This document shows positions 32,124 to 44,100 of a DNA stretch of 64,000 nucleotides, piece after piece. Numbering within the stretch: the first letter of the stretch is position 1; each line of letters starts with the position of its first letter. Under the pieces are notes generated by a model. The model was given only the letters and a program-made list of their open reading frames with translations, ran no database searches and had not been told where the DNA came from. The position numbers and the translations under genes are program-made. Source of the stretch: Bombyx mori (lineage: Eukaryota; Arthropoda; Insecta; Lepidoptera; Bombycidae); NCBI RefSeq assembly GCF_030269925.1, contig NC_085117.1, forward strand, positions 3,729,001 to 3,793,000. The letters are read 5' to 3'.

Positions 32124-33150
32124 TGTATTAAGTGAGAACATTTATTCACGGAGATATTTAGTAGCTCCCGTTGGTATAATGTCGCAAAATTTATACGAAC
32201 ATTCTTGTCCTGTAAAGATTCTAGATAGATTCATAAAATGGTTTATCTTCGCCTTTAGACGAAACAAATCACATTATTGTCATTAACATATTTAATTTTG
32301 CACAAATATAACATAGAGTTAATCCTGAGTTAGTCGAAGCAGTGCCACGTCGCGAATTCGGATCAAAGAAATTATTTTAAATTCACGTCGCGATCCTTAA
32401 ATATATCATTTTTTTTGGTATATAAAAACATTGGTGTTATAAGTTGGGACTTAAATTATATATATACAATTTTGGATGTTTATTCAATTGAAAAAAAATT
32501 ATAAATGAAATAGTTACGAAAATTAATTTACAAAAAAAAATGTTTCACGAAAAACGGAAAATTTCAATAGCCTATCTAAACGATGAATATTTTTAATTTT
32601 TGTTTTTTTTTTATATTTATATATATATTATTATATATATATTATATTTTTCGCCTAGCTAAATCCATTTCGGATGTTAACCTACAAGATAGCGAAGCAA
32701 TATGTATTCATTTTATTATTAATAATATACAATCTTAACTAATGTTCTTAGACTCTGAAGGAGTTTTATAGCAAGGTGAAGGCAGTAATGTGATCGACAG
32801 ACTTTTTTTAATCGTATTTTTATTTGATCTGGAATTTCGATGAAGGAGCTACGTGCGATATGATTAGTTCTAGATCCTCCGTTATCAGAACCGAATTCAG
32901 GCTGGTAATATTAGTGCTGCGTACTATAGCGTGGCAGGGCCGTATTTAGAGGTCTGGAGGCCTCGTAGCAACAGAGGAACGAAGGCCCTATGGCCCCAAA
33001 TTATTTTCCAAATAAAATGAAAGATTATTTCAGTCGAATTTTCCAATAAATAATTTATTGTGAAACCGTGTAGATTCTCTTAGTATTTATCAAACGTACA
33101 TAAATATAATCGGAGACCAGTATTATCTGAAATATTTAATTTTAATTTTT
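32124..33150. other. AT-rich intergenic sequence
   Basis: Includes a (TA)-rich run near 32614-32650. No gene seen. Confidence 0.35.
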
Positions 33151-33356
33151 TATTGCTTAGGTTAGTAGACGAGCTCACAGCCCACCTGAGTTAAGTGGTT
33201 ACTGGAGCCCATAGACATCTACAACTTAAATGCGCCACCCACCTTGAGATATGAGTTCTAAGGCCTCAGTATAGTTACAACGGCTGCCCCACCCTTCAAA
33301 CCGAAACGCATTACTGCTTTACGGCAGAAATAGGCGGGGTGGTGGTACCTACCCGT
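33151..33356 (-). repeat. Bm1 SINE body
   Basis: Clear reverse copy from agacgagctcacagcccacc to ggtggtggtacctacccgt. Confidence 0.8.
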
Positions 33357-33566
33357 AAAAGAATATCGAAGGAGAAGGAAAATATGTTTACTAGTGTTTA
33401 CTTGTCGGAATTTGAAAGATTTTTTTCCAACGTCTCTATTGTGCGGGTTCTCCGTTTGTGGAGGCTCCAGAGCTTTCGCCTTAGTTTCCCTCCCCTAAAT
33501 CCGGCCCTGTAGAGTAACTTTTAAGAAACAAAGTGGGAGTTGGCATGTTTTTGACAAATGCCACTG

Positions 33567-33793
33567 CTATTACTGATAGTAGGACGTCTTGTGAGTCCGC
33601 ACAAATAGGCACCACCACCCTGCCTATTTCTGCCGTGAAGCAGTAATGCGATTCGGTTTGTAGAGCGAGGCAGTCGTTGTACTGTAAAAACTGAGTCATG
33701 GTGGGTGATGGCATTTACGTTGTAGTTGTCTATGGGCTCCATTAAAAACCAGGTGGGCCGTGGGTTCGTCCACATGACTAAGCAATAAAAAAA
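33567..33793 (+). repeat. Bm1 SINE body with A tail
   Basis: Sense copy from gtaggacgtcttgtgagtcc to tgactaagcaataaaaaaaa, moderately diverged. Confidence 0.75.
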
Positions 33794-36700
33794 AGGAAAC
33801 TTTGGGAGCTGAACTTACAAAGCCCCCCGACTCAGGGGGATAATGAATTGAATCGGAGCTTTTGATCGCTCTCTGTATTCAAATTATTATTTATCTTTAA
33901 AATTACGTTGAAATAATTTTATAATTTGTATGATACATTCGTTGCGTACCTAAACAATTCAAATGTGTAATGTGGAATTCTATGAATTTTAATAAAATTC
34001 GATTTTATGACGACCCTGCCTTTTTATTGAAAGACAACGTAAGTTTTATCCTTGAAAATATATCACCGATTGTTTTTCTTTACATGTTTATCTTAATTAA
34101 TTCTCGGTTTGATATTATTTCCGGGATGCCAAACTCAACGCGCACGTTTATTTCGAGATAAAAATACAATTAAGAGGAAGGAAAACACTCGATCTTAAAT
34201 TAGAAATTTTCGCTTATATAAACTACTATTCCAATAATGTTTAATGTTTACATTATTCAAGCAGATATAGGCATTAATGATTTTCTCACCTAAAACTCTA
34301 GCGTTATTCGACAACTATACATCTAAATTTGTCTATCTAAATATTATTATGTATTTCGTCAATATTATTTTTATGAATTCAAATATCTGATATATTTATG
34401 TTTCAAAGAGGTCGTACCTCGACGTCGATTTAAAGATACAATTTGTATTGTATAAGCATTTTTAAACGCACACTCAGGGGATTCAATTAAAAAACTCAAT
34501 TCAATTATTTTTACTTTTCATTCGAGCCGCGAGAGAGCGCGTCGTTTACGTGAACGAGTTTTTTAATTGAATTAATTTACTCGAATTTTTTTTTATGGCA
34601 CACTATAGCCAAAGTCGTTCCGACAGTTTCCGTCATGGCACAATACAAAATATACCTTGGTTTCAATTCACGTTCATTGACCATATCTCCCAAATTGACA
34701 ATGTGATTCGTATTTTTGAACCGGAAAAAAAATATTTACGTCTACTTCCAATATATTATAATACATATATAATAATAATATTACCTTATTAATAATAACT
34801 AGCGATATGTTTTATCGAGTTTTCATCTACGCGAAACGAAAGCAGAATGGATAAAATAAAAGACAGTCAAAAGATATAGATGCATCAGTATATCCGCCAT
34901 TTTGTCGATTGCGATCAGTTGATGCTTGGACGCGCCCTTGAACGCACGTCCGGAGCGCTGCAGTAACGAACTAGTACGTGTATTTGCTACATGTATTTTT
35001 ATGTAAATAAAAAACATTGTACACGCCTAAATCCGCCTGCTATTTTAATGTATTATGACGACATAAAATGACGGATAGTACCGAAACATCCGATAACATT
35101 GAATATAATGTATAAAATACATCTTTTATAAAATATTATATTATCAATAGGCGCCGTGGACAGACACGTGCGCTGTCAAAAAGATATCAAAAAAGATGAT
35201 TCTACGTTTTTTTTTTCTTTCTACAATATACCACATATTTAAACAAGGTCGGCGTAGCGTTTCGATGAACGATAGTGAAGCCGAGGCTGACACACGTAAC
35301 AGAATTTGTGCGTTTCGTCAGCTCATTCCATACCCGCATTTTGAAGATAAATTCACGACACGTTATTTCGTTCCGGGCGCTACACTTTCTCCTCTACGTC
35401 ACGTTATAAATACTCAATGAGAATGATGTCTCTCATATTTCTTTAGCGTCTTCCCACAATACGTCCAGATAAATTTCCAATAAATGACCAAACTCGTATT
35501 TATTCTTTGGAAACATATTAGATATTATTATATTTGTAGTGAGCCTGTTTAATTTCATCAAAAAAAATAATAATAATAGAAAACGAGCCACAAAATGAAA
35601 TGGTGTCGTGTCGTCACGAGTTTTATCGTATTTATCTTTGGAAATAGAGAAAAACATTCACTCTCTCCTCATCTGGTTCTACAAATCTACAGTAAAATGA
35701 TTAAATGCCCCTTAAGATTACGAATATTAATAAATATTTTTTTCTTTCCCTTAACTTTAAGATTACCTATACAATAAATAAATCTATTTTCGCTAAGTTT
35801 CTGTGTGACTTATTCTTTTTTTTTTATAAATTAATATTTTCGAAGTTTTTTTTTTCGTTTTTCACGTATCTTATTTTTTTTTGTTATTATTTAAGACACA
35901 ACCTTCTTTCTCGTAACAGTATCAGTTTAATCAATTTTACTTTCTCTGTATTTGGCATTGAAAAGGCCCTTAATTATTATTATGAATAAACTAACGTAAT
36001 TCAAGAGCTTTCGAACTTTACGAAAAACATAATGACTAGTCGGTTTGTATCGTGGCTTCCGATTTGACTAGAGTCGTAGCGCGTTAAAAAAAGTTTTGCT
36101 TTTAATCATCATCATCATCATTATTATTATTTATTTATTTTCAATATCTTTCTCACTCACAATCCTAAATGTTGCCCCTTAAACTCATTTAACATTCTAT
36201 TAAAGGTTTTCAAAAAATCTAAATTTATATTCCATCTAAACTTATGGCTATGCTTGTGCTCGAGTTTGGTACGTTCCAAGATCTCGGGAAATCAACTCGC
36301 ATACATGACAGAGAAGCGAGCTCCTCAGAGATTCATCTCTCTGTTTCCTTAAACGAAATCGCAACCTTCATTGGCCCGTGTGTTTAATATCGGCTTAAAC
36401 CTACTTAACTTACGCTAATATATGTAGCTTTTTATTATATGACGCGTTATTCGCAAGCGGCGGTTAAAATTAAGGAAGTATGACTCACATTTCCCCCAAA
36501 CTCCTCCACTTTGAGGGCTGGTTAAATGTTGGCTCGTAGCCGTAATCATTACGATCGCACACACCTATGCCTGCCAAACGAAAAACCTTACAGGTAAGTC
36601 AGAAGCACAAAGCTAGAACTTCACAGACGCGGGAAACTTTAAGCTTCAAGGATACGACAGTAGTTTTTGAAGAGACTTCTCGGAAATGGGGCGGTTATTC

Positions 36701-36885
36701 CTCTGGGTAGTAGCATTGGGCAGGCTCGGTGGGTGCTGGGCGCTGCTCTCAGACAAGGAGACTTGGGGCCAGCCATTCGTCCTCTCCAATCTGTGAATAA
36801 CATATCAGGACTCAGTACGTATTGCAACAAGACAATATTTATCAAATAAAGTTTTCTGCGCTTCTGTATAGAAACTTAAGCTACG
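33794..36885. other. AT-rich intergenic sequence; hairpin at 34481-34572
   Basis: About 3 kb without a supported gene. Contains a 17-bp perfect inverted repeat (34481-34497 and 34556-34572) and a cat/att trinucleotide run at 36108-36135. Confidence 0.4.
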
Positions 36886-36889
36886 GTTT

Positions 36890-37015
36890 TCTTTATTGCC
36901 CTTTGTGGACGAGCTTACGCCTCTGAGCCATACGCATCTGATGGTGAGTAGTTAATGTCGCCCATGGACGTCAGCAATGTTCAGGGCACAGCCAAGCCGC
37001 TGCCCACCGTAAACG
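36890..37015 (-). repeat. Jockey-like LINE 3' end (family C), short
   Basis: ctttattgccctttgtggac, tctgatggtgagtagttaat and ccatggacgtcagcaatg: the last 120 bp of the family. Confidence 0.6.
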
Positions 37016-37144
37016 TTTTAAACGTTCACGGTTATGGACTAACTGGTGGATTTAACTGGTTCTTATAGTGTTTTGATTGATTCCTCGAGGTAGAATGTTA
37101 GGAGCAGACAAATTTTGAGTGTTGTCATTGAAACCTGTCCACTT

Positions 37145-37392
37145 GCAGTAGGGCATTCTGTGAGCATGTACGGGTAGGTACCACCACACTGCTATTTCTG
37201 CCGTAAAGCAGTTGTGCGTTTCGGTTTGAATGACGGGGCATCCGTTATACTGTAAAACTAAGACTTAAAACTCATGTCTCAAGGTGGGTGGTGACATTTA
37301 CGTTCTTGATGTGGGACTATGGACTCCGGCAACCACTAACAACCAGATGGGTCATATGCTCGTTCACGTACCTAAGCAATAAAACAAATATA
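37145..37392 (+). repeat. Bm1 SINE, diverged
   Basis: gtacgggtaggtaccaccac to acctaagcaataaaac, with several small gaps. Confidence 0.65.
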
Positions 37393-37444
37393 CTTGATCG
37401 GCCCGACAATAAACAATTTTGGTATCGACAGATGGACAATGCGC

Positions 37445-37612
37445 CGGAAGACCCACTGAGTTTCTCGGCGGATCTTCTCAGTGGGTCACGTTTCCGATCC
37501 GGTGGTAGATTCAGCAAAGCACTGCTCTTGTTAGGGCTAGTTTTAGCTTGCTTATTCGCTCGGTGAATCTAGTATAATCCCTAGTGGTTACTAGAGTACG
37601 TAGGCAAAAAGA
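37445..37612 (+). repeat. Repeat family B, 3' part
   Basis: cactgagtttctcggcggat, tccgatccggtggtagattc, ending gtaggcaaaaaga. Confidence 0.65.
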
Positions 37613-37651
37613 GGCGCCGGAGAGTGAAAATCTCACTAAAACTTAATATCG

Positions 37652-37912
37652 AGGAGTGAAAGACTATTTGGGGTTAAGCGACATTTTTGCAACTCTACAG
37701 GAGAGCCATTTGAAGTTTTAAACATTTGGAAAAAATATCATAACAAAAAAACTTCTTCAGCTATTAGAATGGGGTAAACTTAATTAAAGTTCAATCAAAA
37801 CATCGAGCTGTTGATGCTGATATCAAATAAAATGAACCTTTAATTACAATGATAAACGTCGCGTATTCAGCGAAATGTCGCCTAAATCTAATGGCCTTTC
37901 ACCATTCGATAT
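37652..37912 (+). mobile_element. MITE-E, complete copy
   Basis: Outer ends tcgaggagtgaaagactatt...gcgacattt and aaacgtcgc...aaatgtcgcc...cctttcaccattcgat form imperfect inverted repeats of about 35 bp. About 260 bp, no ORF. Related pieces lie at 7.1, 23.95, 31.6, 49.76 and 50.7 kb. Confidence 0.6.
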
Positions 37913-38029
37913 TGTTGTTAGAGTACATCAAACAATAAGGTTTATAAAATTAGCTATGTTAAACATAAGACTGCTCCGTGCGCGAAATTGTCAAAACAGA
38001 ATCAGATTTGGAAAAGCTTTATTACTTAC

Positions 38030-38162
38030 GGGCTGAACTTGGAAGTGCTGCACGGGGTAGTGGAGCACCTGCGGCGGCTGCGACATGGCAGCCACGCCGC
38101 CGACGCCGCCCACCCCGCCCACGCCACCGCCCAGCGCCCACGGGATCTGGACCCCACCCATC
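38030..38162 (-). CDS. Rox8: Rox8/TIAR exon: Gly/Val-rich and Gln-rich C-terminal part
   Basis: Acceptor TTCTACCAG, donor CAGCCC/GTAAGT. Encodes [13 protein letters not shown] with three GGV units, then [19 protein letters not shown]. If the donor is not used, reading on adds 12 residues and a stop at 37991. The last splice site makes a further exon more likely. Confidence 0.8.
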
Positions 38163-41100
38163 CTGGTAGAACACGTTTCATTTAAGTGCATGTGGTTAAA
38201 TGTTGCTCCCCAAGGATATATTTCAATTCAATTCAAACAATCCTTTGAGGGTGGACAGCATTGAAAATTACCATTCTTACCGAGCTCAAGATTCCGATGC
38301 GCCTCAGTATTATATGCGCGCGGAGGAGTTTTGAGTTCTTTGGACACACCGCCAGAAAAAGAAGTGACAATTTGGAAAAGCCGCTGGTAGCAGGCTAGGT
38401 ATGCGGAAGAAGGTATGTGGTAGGCAGCGGCATGGCTCTGCACCTGGTATTGCTGAAGTCTATGGGCGACGGTAACCACTCACTATCAGGTGGGCTGTAT
38501 GCTCGTCTTCCTACGGGCAAAAAAAAAAAGAAGACCCAGAGGCAGAAGTAAAATACGCTACTCGACCAGATACGCTCCACTCTCAATACTTCAGCCCGCG
38601 TCGCTATCCACACAGCCGAGTATAGGCAGGAATGGCGCAGGATAATACAGGAAAGTTGTTAGAGGCCACGACCCTCAGCATTGAGTATTATCGACGCAAG
38701 GAGGAGGCATTGAAAATAGAGGTTAGCTGCACCCTGCTACCAGCAGTAATGAACCACTACTTTGGCCACGTTGCCTGCAGAGGTGGAGATAACTTGGAAC
38801 GTCTGATGGTCGCTGGAAAAGTAGAAGGAAAACGTCCTAGAGGCTGGAGCCCCAAACATTGGTCCGACCAGGTCTCCGAGCAAACCAACGGACCACTTAG
38901 CCCTGCACTACGCCAGGCAACTGACCGGAACCGATGAAGGCTGGCAGTCGACAAGCTGAGACCGAGTCAAGATCCCCAGTAATGAAGAAGCGATGGAGAA
39001 GAAGAAGAAGAATACTTGTTCTAATGAAATACGTACTGAACTCAAATAAAAAAAAATACAATTTGGGTCCATAACTCAATTGATACATCCAAGTTTCCTG
39101 TTACCATTAAAACTAGACGGCAGTTTCCTACTCACCCCATGTACTGCTGTTGATATCCAAACTGTCCAGCGTAAGTGTACCCCTGCACGCCTTGGACGCC
39201 CTGCAGGAAGCCACCGATCTGCTGAGGGTACGTGTTGTACCAGTATGAAGCAGGGGGCACCCCGCTAGCGGTGTAAGCTGTCCCAAACGGACTGTAAGCT
39301 GTGCCGCCCAGCTAGAATCCACACCAAACACGAACCATTAATTACACATCGAAAGACAATTTAGTTTACGTAGCTAAAACGCAATACAAGATATTTGATT
39401 TAATTTCAAGATTGGATATACCTAGTCAGGTCATAAATTCTGTCACATGTTTAATGTAAAATAATTGAAACAAGTTTATTCATTATGTAACCATTCATAT
39501 ACCAAAATGAACTTAACAAAACATAGATTCTTATGACACTAAAGTTTATTCAAAATGACCTCCGTGATTTTGAATACAGGCCTTCAATCTGCGCGGCCAG
39601 TCGTCTATCGCAGCACGAACGAGGTCCATGTCAATATCGGCGGCTGCCTTAATCAAGGATGTCTTGAGTGACTCCAAATTGGGATGAGGCTTTGAGCACG
39701 CCTTTTCCTCCAACTGTTGCCATATCTTGTAATCTAACGGATTCAAATCTGGACTGGAGGAGGGCCAGTCTTCGTGCCGGATGAAGTCGATTTCACGCGC
39801 CGCCAGCCAGTCTTGTGTGCTCTTCGCTCTATGAGCTGGCGCCGAATCTTGTTGGAATACCCAGTGACTGTTATTGAACATGGTATGAGAAACAGGTTCC
39901 ACAAGGTTCGTCAGGACTGTATTTTGATACATAACTGCATTCGTTTTTACACCTTTCTCATAAAAATGTACCTCTGTTAAGCCCCAATAAGAAACTCCCA
40001 ACCATACAATGAGCGAGGATGGAAAATGACCTCGTTGGACACGCGGAATACGGTTGCTCGCTTCTTCACTACTGTGTGCGTACACCTTATCATTTTGTTT
40101 GTTGTAGCTCTCTTCTACGGTAAAAATTTTTTGATCCGAAATAGAATTTCCCGAAATTTTTTTTTCCGCGTACCGCTTCAACAAAGCGCGGCATCTCTTC
40201 AGTCTCAGGTCCATTAGACGAGCATTCAAACGATGTCCTGTTTTTCTTCGATATGCCCGAAGCCCTAAGTCTTCATTTAAAAGTCTTTTCACCGTGGTTC
40301 TGCTTAACCCCATCTGAAGGGCCAACAGTTTCTGCTTACGTTTGGGATTTCTTTGAATTCGCGCCTTCACAGCTTTTATCACTGCTGGAGTCCTAACAGA
40401 CCGAGGGCGACCACTTCTTGACCTGTCATCTACACTAGAGTCTTCATTGTATCGTTTGATGGTACGATAAAGGAATCTTTTGGTTATATTCAAATTTTTC
40501 AGTATGTTAAAAATTTGAATTGGCGCGTAACCGCAACGATGCAACGCAATAACTGCAACACGGTCTTCTTTAAGCGTCTACTCCATATTTAAAAATGAGT
40601 AAAATTCTAAAAGTATACATTTTTTATTCTCATGAACAATTCGAAATTCGAATTCAATAAACTTTTTTGTGGCCAGCATTCTAAAAGAAAAGTTTTTACT
40701 GTGTGATAATACTTATGACCTGACTAGGTATACAAGTTCCAAACAATAACATTCAGATCGTCGGTCTACCGAGAAATCTCACCAGCTCGGTGGACTAGCT
40801 TCTCTTTGTCGATATCTCGAAAAAGCAATAAATATATATAGCAAATCACCTCAAAATTTATGTAACATGAATACTTTTCGAGTGAGTGTCGTACAAAACG
40901 TGACCTAAAGTATTATTTTTTGGTAGAAAGGTTTAGTATTGGCCCGTAGAAATTTCTATTTTCACCAGGATCGATGGGCGAGCACGAGCTCGGGCAGGAG
41001 TGGTAAATTTGCAGATAGATACTCGAGTGCCTCCGAAGGAGACCTAACATATTAAGGGCCGGTGCTTTGTGAATGAATCTACTACAGGATCGAAATCTGC

Positions 41101-44100
41101 TATCCGCTATCCGCTAAGAAGAACCGGCGAGGTACTCAGGAACCTTTATGCGGGCTATATTATGTCATCAGCTGAGGAATTTAAGGCTGGCTTAAAGAAG
41201 TTATGTTCGGACATGACCTTGGTCAGTTCACGCTTGGTCTACAGTAAGGTGGAACGTGGTTACAAAACTACTGACTACTATTATTGAGCATGCTGACGAT
41301 GGAAGTAAATTCTGTTTCGGTGTTGAGATCTTTCAATTGTTAAAATTTTAAGGGATATGACACGATTATCTCCAATTCTTCAAAGCAAAGCCACAAGGAA
41401 TATAATTACAAAAGGTTTCGGGGAAGGTAGAGTCTATATTTTATTACATAAATAGATAGACGAGAATGATCACCGACGCTCATGGATATCTGGAACGCTA
41501 ACGGCACATCTGAGCCGCTGGCAGATTATCCTTAACTTTATTGAGCTTTTGTGTGGATATATACTTATATATGAATATATACTGGAGTGATGATCTGTGC
41601 ACGGTGGCTGGCAGGAACTGGATGAGAGAAGTCGCGGATCGTGGTCAGTGGCGAACAATTGGAGAGGCCTATGTCCAGCAGTAGACTGCTATAGGCTGAT
41701 GATGATGGTCATGATTACTGAGCTTCGAAGGATATTGAATTTAGCGTACCTGTCCTTGAGCCTGCGAGTTGTTAGGGTCACCAGACTCCTTGCCCCAAGA
41801 GCATTTGACTGGTTGACCGTTGATATCCGTGTTGTGGACAGCAACGATTGCGTGGGTGGCACTTTCCTTTGTCGAGAATCTGAGGAGAATTGTAACTGAT
41901 AAGTTTTCACTGAAGAATATTGTGCAGATTTTTCTGTTTATGATGTGGGAAGGCCGTTATACTATTGAGATTTGAAGATAAATCAATACCTGATGAAAGC
42001 ATATCCTTTGTCCTTGAAGACTCTGATCTCCTGAATAGTTCCGAATGGCTGGAAGGTCTTCTGCATGAGTTCTTCGGTGAGGCCGGTGGTCAGACCTCCA
42101 CAGTACACCGTGCAATTGCTGGCGGAGCTCTGATTGTAGACCTCGTCGAAAGTCAGAGGCTTGGAGTTCACTGGAAGGGAACATTTATGGGTTATTCGCT
42201 ATTTCAATGGAACTTTCTAGATATCAGATACTTTGACGAACAATTCTTTACAAAAATTCTCACGAAGCTCACGGGCCTAGGCGTAAATCCATCACTGCCG
42301 ACGAACGATATCGAACAATGCAAATAGTAGGTCACACCGCATCAATTAATAACATATAAACATTTATTACACATACATCATGCACAATAATGAACGGTGT
42401 ATGTTACGGCATGATTCGTGTCGTGAACGTCTGATGCGTGAATTGGCTAGCGCTGAGTCGTTCTTGGTTCACCAAGTTCTGGTCTGTCAATAAGGCCAAA
42501 GTTCCATTGCGTTCCAACCATTCGGGTAGGGGGCTGAACCTCTACGAGGTGTCGGCGTCTAGGGCACACGCGGGGTAACTGGGACTTGAATGTTGACCCG
42601 GCAGGCTAGTTCTGGTCCATTGGGGTATTACGGGACACCAGCGGCACCGTTTGGGCGGCCTGACGGGCTGCCGTACCGAGACGGCCGACGTTTCAAAGCC
42701 TTCGATTCGCCACGAAGGCTCCATCGGCTGGGCGTCCTTGGGGTGAGCCGCGCAGTCTGGTTATAGTGTTGAACGCGGTAACCCCCCTACCTCATCCGGG
42801 TTCTGACCTCGGAGGGGATCGGACGCTTGGGTGAAGAGTGCAGGGGAGTCGTTTAGTGGGTGGGCCCTAAAATTCCTTGGGCCCGCGGTCTGCTCTCAAC
42901 ACCTGCAGATCGTTGAGTTCCACATACCCCGCGCGCCCCCTAGGCGCAGGGACCTCGTAGGAAGTTCGGCCCCGGCCCGGAAAAAAAAAGAAAAGGTCTG
43001 CAGATGTTGGGAGCAGACCGCGGATCCAAGAACGTTTTTAGGACCCTGCCGCATCGCGTTCCGATCATAGTTTAACAGACCAAACATGAAAAAGCTACGC
43101 CAGCCGAGTCAAAGTTCGGTTTTCGACTGAGTGTGAGATGTGGCGAATTCATTAATAATTAGACAAGATTACGATCCATTTGCTGCTGAACAAACGTAGT
43201 AGAAGTCATCTGGAAGTATTGTGTAACTCTCCAAATGAGATGTCACGACAGCTTCACGAAAGAAATACGCTATTAAACTTACCCGTATAAAGCATGTGTT
43301 TGTGTGACAGTTCAAGAATGCGTATACATATATAAAAATATGTAGTAGTAGTTGTTAATATCGATTTTTATCGGTCATGAAACGACGGAAGCACGTAATC
43401 TTGACCGAAACGGAAATGTGTTTATAACGATTCGGAAATTATCGTTTCACTAACGGAACTATATAGAGATGTTACAAAATGTACTCAAATATTATTCATT
43501 TCAATGATTTTTTTTTTTATTTCCCTTATGGCATACGAGCGCACGGTCCACCTGATGGTGAGTGGTTACCGTCGCCCATGGACTTCAGCAATGCCAGGAG
43601 CAGAGCCAAGCCGTTGCCTACCGTCTAATACTCTCCACAAGCCTCGTTTGAAGAAGGACATGTCATAGCCCTCGGGAAACACCGTTGAGGGGAGCTCATT
43701 CTATAGCCGGACGGTACGTGGCAAAAAGACGTCTGGAAACACACTGTGAATGACGCAGTGGCTCCAGGAGGTAGTATGGATGAACTCTACTCCGGTGGCG
43801 GGCGGTGCGATAGTAAAAACGAGATGACGGTATCATTTCGAACAATTCCTCAGAGCACAGACGATTCGAAGCATGGAATATTGGTTGTGCGAGATATATC
43901 CACGTTGCGAAAAAGCTTGCTTATGTATCTTGATAGTTCAGATATTAACCAAGAACCTCTCTTCTCTCCCTCCATCCTATAATAGAAGATCACCTTCTTC
44001 CTCTCTAGTCAAGAGAATCAAAACTGCCGTAGCCTATTCTGCTTATGTCCTTTTTTATTGCTTATCTTCTTGATATATTACGAGGTGCTGAGATGTGGAC

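Noticed and set aside
36639..36849. Possible last exon of Rox8 or a short gene (frames on both strands)
   Set aside because: No acceptor in the right phase and the text does not resemble a TIAR C-terminus; probably repeat-derived.
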